From: Sutterella massiliensis
Lineage (GTDB): Bacteria; Pseudomonadota; Gammaproteobacteria; Burkholderiales; Burkholderiaceae_F
NCBI RefSeq assembly: GCF_016899755.1
Contig: NZ_JACJJC010000002.1
Coordinates: 62,001-126,000 of the forward strand
Reading direction: 5' to 3'
DNA: 64,000 nt
Part shown: positions 60,952 to 64,000 of the stretch, piece after piece
How the letters are laid out: each line of letters starts with the position of its first letter
Numbering within the stretch: the first letter of the stretch is position 1
Position numbers and translations under genes: made by a program
The notes under the pieces: generated by a model
Seen by the model: only the letters and a program-made list of their open reading frames with translations
What the model was told of the DNA's origin: nothing
Database searches by the model: none

Positions 60952-61980
60952 ATGACTCAGCTTTCTTATGCTGCCGCCGGCGTTTCCATCGATGCCGGCG
61001 ATGAACTCGTCGAACGCATCAAGCCCGCAGCCAAGCGCACGATGATTCCCGGCGTCCTCGGCTCGATCGGCGGCTTCGGCGCTCTCTTCGAAGTGAGCAA
61101 GGATTATAAAAACCCGGTTCTTGTGACGGGCACGGACGGCGTGGGCACAAAGCTCATGCTCGCCTTCAAGCTCGGCCGCCACGACACGGTCGGCCAGGAC
61201 CTCGTCGCGATGAGCGTCAACGACATTCTCGTTCAGGGCGCCAAAAGCCTTTTCTTCCTGGACTACTACGCCTGCGGCAAGCTCGATGTCGACGTGGCCT
61301 CGCGCGTCGTTGCGGGCGTGGCCAAGGGCTGCGAGCTCGCGGGCTGCGCGCTGATCGGCGGCGAAACCGCTGAAATGCCCGGCATGTATCCGGAAGGCGA
61401 GTACGACCTCGCGGGCTTTGCCGTCGGCGTCGTTGAAAAGGACCGCATCATTGACGGCACGCGCATTCGTCCGGGCGACGTCGTTCTCGGCCTCGCGTCG
61501 AGCGGCCCGCACTCGAACGGCTTCTCGCTTATCCGCAAGGTTGTCGAAGTCTCGGGCGCCGACTGGTCGATGCCCTTTGACGGCGCTACGCTCGCCGACC
61601 GCGCGATGGAACCGACCCGCATCTACGTCAAGCAGGTTCTTGAAGTGATGAAGTCGGTCGACATCAAGGGCATGGCCCACATCACGGGCGGCGGCCTCCT
61701 GGAAAACGTGCCGCGCGTCCTGCCCGAAGGCGTGCAGGCCAAGATCGACGGCAGCACCTGGACGCGTCCGGCCATCTTCGATTGGCTCCAGGAAAAGGGC
61801 AACATCGAACACCACGAGATGTTCCGTGTCTTCAATAACGGCATTGGTCTCGCCGTTATCGTTTCGGCCGAAGAAGCCGACAAGGCCATGGAAGCCTTCC
61901 GCGCTCAGGGCGAAAAGGTCTTCCGCATCGGCGAGATCGTTGAGCGCCCCGAAGGCGAAGCGCCCTGCGTCGTGCTCTGA
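60952..61980 (+). CDS. purM: Phosphoribosylformylglycinamidine cyclo-ligase
   Basis: A 342-residue enzyme of purine synthesis that closes the imidazole ring to give [24 protein letters not shown] (about residues 4-24), [16 protein letters not shown] (about 57-72), [25 protein letters not shown] and [13 protein letters not shown] are diagnostic. The final region [15 protein letters not shown] is intact. ATG 60952 gives [10 protein letters not shown]; the frame upstream runs through hda antisense and is rejected. A strong terminator follows before convergent miaA. Confidence 0.97.
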   Translation: MTQLSYAAAGVSIDAGDELVERIKPAAKRTMIPGVLGSIGGFGALFEVSKDYKNPVLVTGTDGVGTKLMLAFKLGRHDTVGQDLVAMSVNDILVQGAKSLFFLDYYACGKLDVDVASRVVAGVAKGCELAGCALIGGETAEMPGMYPEGEYDLAGFAVGVVEKDRIIDGTRIRPGDVVLGLASSGPHSNGFSLIRKVVEVSGADWSMPFDGATLADRAMEPTRIYVKQVLEVMKSVDIKGMAHITGGGLLENVPRVLPEGVQAKIDGSTWTRPAIFDWLQEKGNIEHHEMFRVFNNGIGLAVIVSAEEADKAMEAFRAQGEKVFRIGEIVERPEGEAPCVVL

Positions 61981-62008
61981 TCGCAAGCCATACGCATTGA
62001 AGCGCAGC

Positions 62009-62032
62009 CGTGCCGACCGATCGGTCGGCACG
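62009..62032. repeat. Perfect 24-bp palindrome between purM and miaA
   Basis: CGTGCCGACCGA (62009-62020) is followed directly by its exact complement inverted (62021-62032). It has no loop and no T-run, lies 28 nt after the purM stop and 17 nt before the terminator, and is GC-rich. It could be a binding site or an mRNA-end structure. Confidence 0.65.
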
Positions 62033-62048
62033 CATCAGTCGCTCCCAA

Positions 62049-62082
62049 AGCCCGAAGCCACTGAAGTCGCTTCGGGCTTTTT
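62049..62082 (+). terminator. Terminator of purM
   Basis: AGCCCGAAGC pairs perfectly with GCTTCGGGCT around a 10-nt loop and is followed by TTTTTG. It lies between convergent purM and miaA. Confidence 0.85.
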
Positions 62083-62103
62083 GCTGGTCGAACGAATCGG
62101 CGG

Positions 62104-63081
62104 CTACTTGCGCCGAACACCGAAATCGTCCAGATATGCCGAGAGCGCCTCGACGATTGCCGCTACGTCGCTCACAAAAGGATCAATGCGAATGATGTCG
62201 GTCATGCCGCGCAGCCACGTGAGCTGCCGCTTGGCAAGCTGGCGCGTTGCCGCAATGCCCGCTTCGCGGAACGCCTTCTCGTCGAGGCGCCCCGAAAGAA
62301 AATCGATCGCCTGCCGGTAGCCGACAGAACGCATGGCGGGACTTTCGGGATCGAAATTGGGCTGCGCCATGAGGCGCTTCACTTCGTCAAGGAAACCAGC
62401 CGCAAGCATCGCATCGAAACGCTCGGCAATCCGCGCGTGAAGCTTGGCGCGATCTTCCGGCACCAGTCCGACCGTGCAGAGCTTGAGGTACGGCTTGACC
62501 GTTCTTTCCGCATGAAAGCTCGACAGGGGGCGTCCTGTCATTCTGAAGACTTCAAGTGCACGGCCGATGCGCTGCTTGTCGTTGGGCGCAAGGCGCGCAG
62601 CAGTCGTCGGATCCACCACCGCAAGCTTCGCGTGCATCGCAGGCCATCCTTCCCGTTCGCCTTCTGCAAGAACCCCTGCGCGAACGTCGGGTGACGTGGT
62701 CGGCATATCGTTGAGCCCCTCGCGAAGCGCTTTGGCGTAAAGCATGGTGCCGCCTACGATTAACGGAAAGCGCCCTCTCTCTCGGATCTCCGCAACAAGC
62801 CTAACGGCATCCGTCACAAAATCGGCTGCGCTATACGGCTCGTCGATTTCTCGAATATCGATGAGATGATGCGGCGCCGCCCGCAGCTCCTCGGCTGTCG
62901 GCTTGGCGCTGCCGATATCCATGCCTCGATAAACGAGCGCAGAGTCGATGGAAACGATTTCGATCTCAAAGTGTTCCGCAAGCGCCAAAGCGAGCGCGGA
63001 TTTGCCGCTCGCGGTGGGTCCAAGGAGCAAAAGCGCCTCTGGCCTTGAGGCGCCGAATATCGTCATTTCCTTTTTCGTCAT
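62104..63081 (-). CDS. miaA: tRNA dimethylallyltransferase
   Basis: A 325-residue enzyme that adds the isopentenyl group to A37 of tRNAs reading UNN codons. The P-loop [18 protein letters not shown] (about residues 19-36), [20 protein letters not shown] (about 42-61), HHLIDI and [13 protein letters not shown] are in the usual order. [19 protein letters not shown] near the C-terminus matches the family tRNA-binding end. It starts 3 nt after the mutL stop, the common mutL-miaA linkage; hfq is not found downstream. Confidence 0.96.
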   Translation of the reverse strand: MTKKEMTIFGASRPEALLLLGPTASGKSALALALAEHFEIEIVSIDSALVYRGMDIGSAKPTAEELRAAPHHLIDIREIDEPYSAADFVTDAVRLVAEIRERGRFPLIVGGTMLYAKALREGLNDMPTTSPDVRAGVLAEGEREGWPAMHAKLAVVDPTTAARLAPNDKQRIGRALEVFRMTGRPLSSFHAERTVKPYLKLCTVGLVPEDRAKLHARIAERFDAMLAAGFLDEVKRLMAQPNFDPESPAMRSVGYRQAIDFLSGRLDEKAFREAGIAATRQLAKRQLTWLRGMTDIIRIDPFVSDVAAIVEALSAYLDDFGVRRK

Positions 63082-63084
63082 GGC

Positions 63085-64000
63085 TCACTCCCCGCGCATA
63101 AAGAGCTTGTCGAGCTCGGCAACGGTGAGCTTCGTCCAGGTCGGTCGCCCGTGGTTGCACTGGTCGGCTCGCGCCGTCTGCTCCATGTCTCGCAAAAGCG
63201 CATCCATTTCCGGAAGAGAAAGTTTGCGATTGGCGCGAAAAGCACTGTGGCAGGCCATGGTAGCGAGAATTTTGTTCTTTTCGACCTCAATCCACTCCGA
63301 AGCGCCGAAGTCCTTCACATCTTCGAGCACCTCGCGAAGCATCGCTTCAAGTTCTGGCACCGGTACATTGGAGAGAATCGAGGGAATCGTCCGAAGAACG
63401 ATCGTCGAGTCGCCGCCCCCCGTTACTTCGAGTCCCATGGCTTCGAGCTGCGTCTGATGCTCTTCGAAAGCAGCGAACTGGAGCGGCGTCACGCGGACGA
63501 CGATCGGAATCAAGAGCGGCTGGAGTGCAAGCTTTTTCTGCGAAATCTGCGTCTTCAGCCGTTCGTAGAGCACGCGCTCGGCTGCCGCATGCATGTCGAC
63601 AATAACGAGGCCTTCTTCGTTTTCGGCGAGGATGTAGATGCCTGCCACCTGCGCGATCGGGCGGCCGAGACTTCCGGCAAGCACCGTCGAACCGGCCGCC
63701 TGTGCGGAACTTGACGCGAGAGGCGCCTCAGCTGCAAAACCAAGCGGTGCAACGGCTACCGGATCCACTGTAGCCTCTGCAGTCGGTTGTGCGATCACGC
63801 GATCGTGGACTTCCGGCGCTTCGACCTCACTACGATCTGCTGCCGCTTCAGCACGCACCGTGTCGCTTGATGTCAGCTCGTCCTTTGCTTCGGCTGGCGG
63901 CGCCGCAATGGCAGATTGCGGAACGCGATTGTCCGCTCGCTCGAGCGAAAAATCGCGCGGCGCACCGTAAAGCGACATGGCGTTTTCGACCGCGCGCTTG
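63085..64000 (-). CDS. mutL: DNA mismatch repair protein MutL, partial (C-terminal part)
   Basis: The frame is open to the right edge, so only about 304 C-terminal residues are seen; the N-terminal GHKL ATPase lies outside. A Pro/Ala/Glu linker is followed by the dimerisation domain. The endonuclease-type motif appears as DMHAAAERVLYE (DxHAxxExxxxE) and CNHGRPTW provides the conserved C-terminal cysteine/histidine site. These motifs occur in MutL proteins that nick DNA themselves, as in Neisseria, and are absent in E. coli MutL, which depends on MutH. QCNHGRPTWTKL and the final LDKLFMRGE are typical. Confidence 0.93.
   Translation of the reverse strand, partial: KRAVENAMSLYGAPRDFSLERADNRVPQSAIAAPPAEAKDELTSSDTVRAEAAADRSEVEAPEVHDRVIAQPTAEATVDPVAVAPLGFAAEAPLASSSAQAAGSTVLAGSLGRPIAQVAGIYILAENEEGLVIVDMHAAAERVLYERLKTQISQKKLALQPLLIPIVVRVTPLQFAAFEEHQTQLEAMGLEVTGGGDSTIVLRTIPSILSNVPVPELEAMLREVLEDVKDFGASEWIEVEKNKILATMACHSAFRANRKLSLPEMDALLRDMEQTARADQCNHGRPTWTKLTVAELDKLFMRGE

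Overview
The window reads as chromosomal DNA from a betaproteobacterium of the order Burkholderiales. The gene order is typical of that group: fur/bamE divergent, zapA-ssrS-EVE protein, queA-tgt-yajC-secD-secF, pmbA/darP-mog, hda-HAD-pcnB-folK opposite purM, and mutL-miaA. Moderate-to-high GC in most genes, a TRAP transporter, and an ApbE/FMN-binding protein pair suggest a gut-type Sutterellaceae relative. That family assignment is inference from gene content; no search was run. I see no prophage, insertion sequence, CRISPR array or rRNA. This is mostly housekeeping sequence with two low-GC glycosyltransferase insertions.

Layout. 1-4750: the 5' part of a YejM-like sulfatase gene, a small WYL-like protein, a tRNA-Pro/Arg/His cluster, argH and an AGCS symporter. 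4750-6300: a low-GC GT4 glycosyltransferase and the low-GC 3' end of dnaE. 5983-19000 (minus strand): dnaE, apbE plus its probable flavoprotein substrate, glnS with a large insertion, a hydroxyacid dehydrogenase, a duplicated Asp/Glu racemase, sbcB and rng. 18991-25073: a second low-GC glycosyltransferase, sdaA, msbA, a GT9 heptosyltransferase and a GT8 enzyme. 25077-33937: recN, nadK, fabI, a TRAP transporter and a multi-LysM lytic transglycosylase. 34097-39244: methyltransferase, rnhA, tRNA-Val, fur, bamE, a ZapB-like coiled coil, zapA, 6S RNA, an EVE protein and a TSUP permease.

39385-46569: lgt opposite a five-gene plus-strand run (thiM, thiE, phosphoethanolamine transferase, DUF2868 protein, DUF3482 GTPase). 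46743-52481 (minus strand): secF, secD, yajC, tgt and queA. 52575-56917: pmbA, darP, an unusual molybdopterin adenylyltransferase-carboxylesterase fusion, and rfbC. 57059-64000: tRNA-Leu, folK, pcnB, a HAD phosphatase and hda; purM on the plus strand; miaA and the 3' part of mutL.

The main themes are cell-envelope construction (MsbA, Lgt, BamE, SecDF-YajC, MltD, scattered LPS glycosyltransferases, two alkaline-phosphatase-superfamily membrane enzymes), genome maintenance (DnaE, SbcB, RecN, MutL, Hda, RnhA) and tRNA/RNA biology (Tgt, QueA, MiaA, PcnB, RNase G, 6S RNA). The most unusual items are the Mog-esterase fusion, the duplicated racemase with one degenerate half, the GlnRS insertion, the DUF2868/DUF3482 membrane-GTPase pair, the hairpin-packed yajC-secD gap, and the two glycosyltransferase insertions whose base composition bleeds into dnaE and rng.
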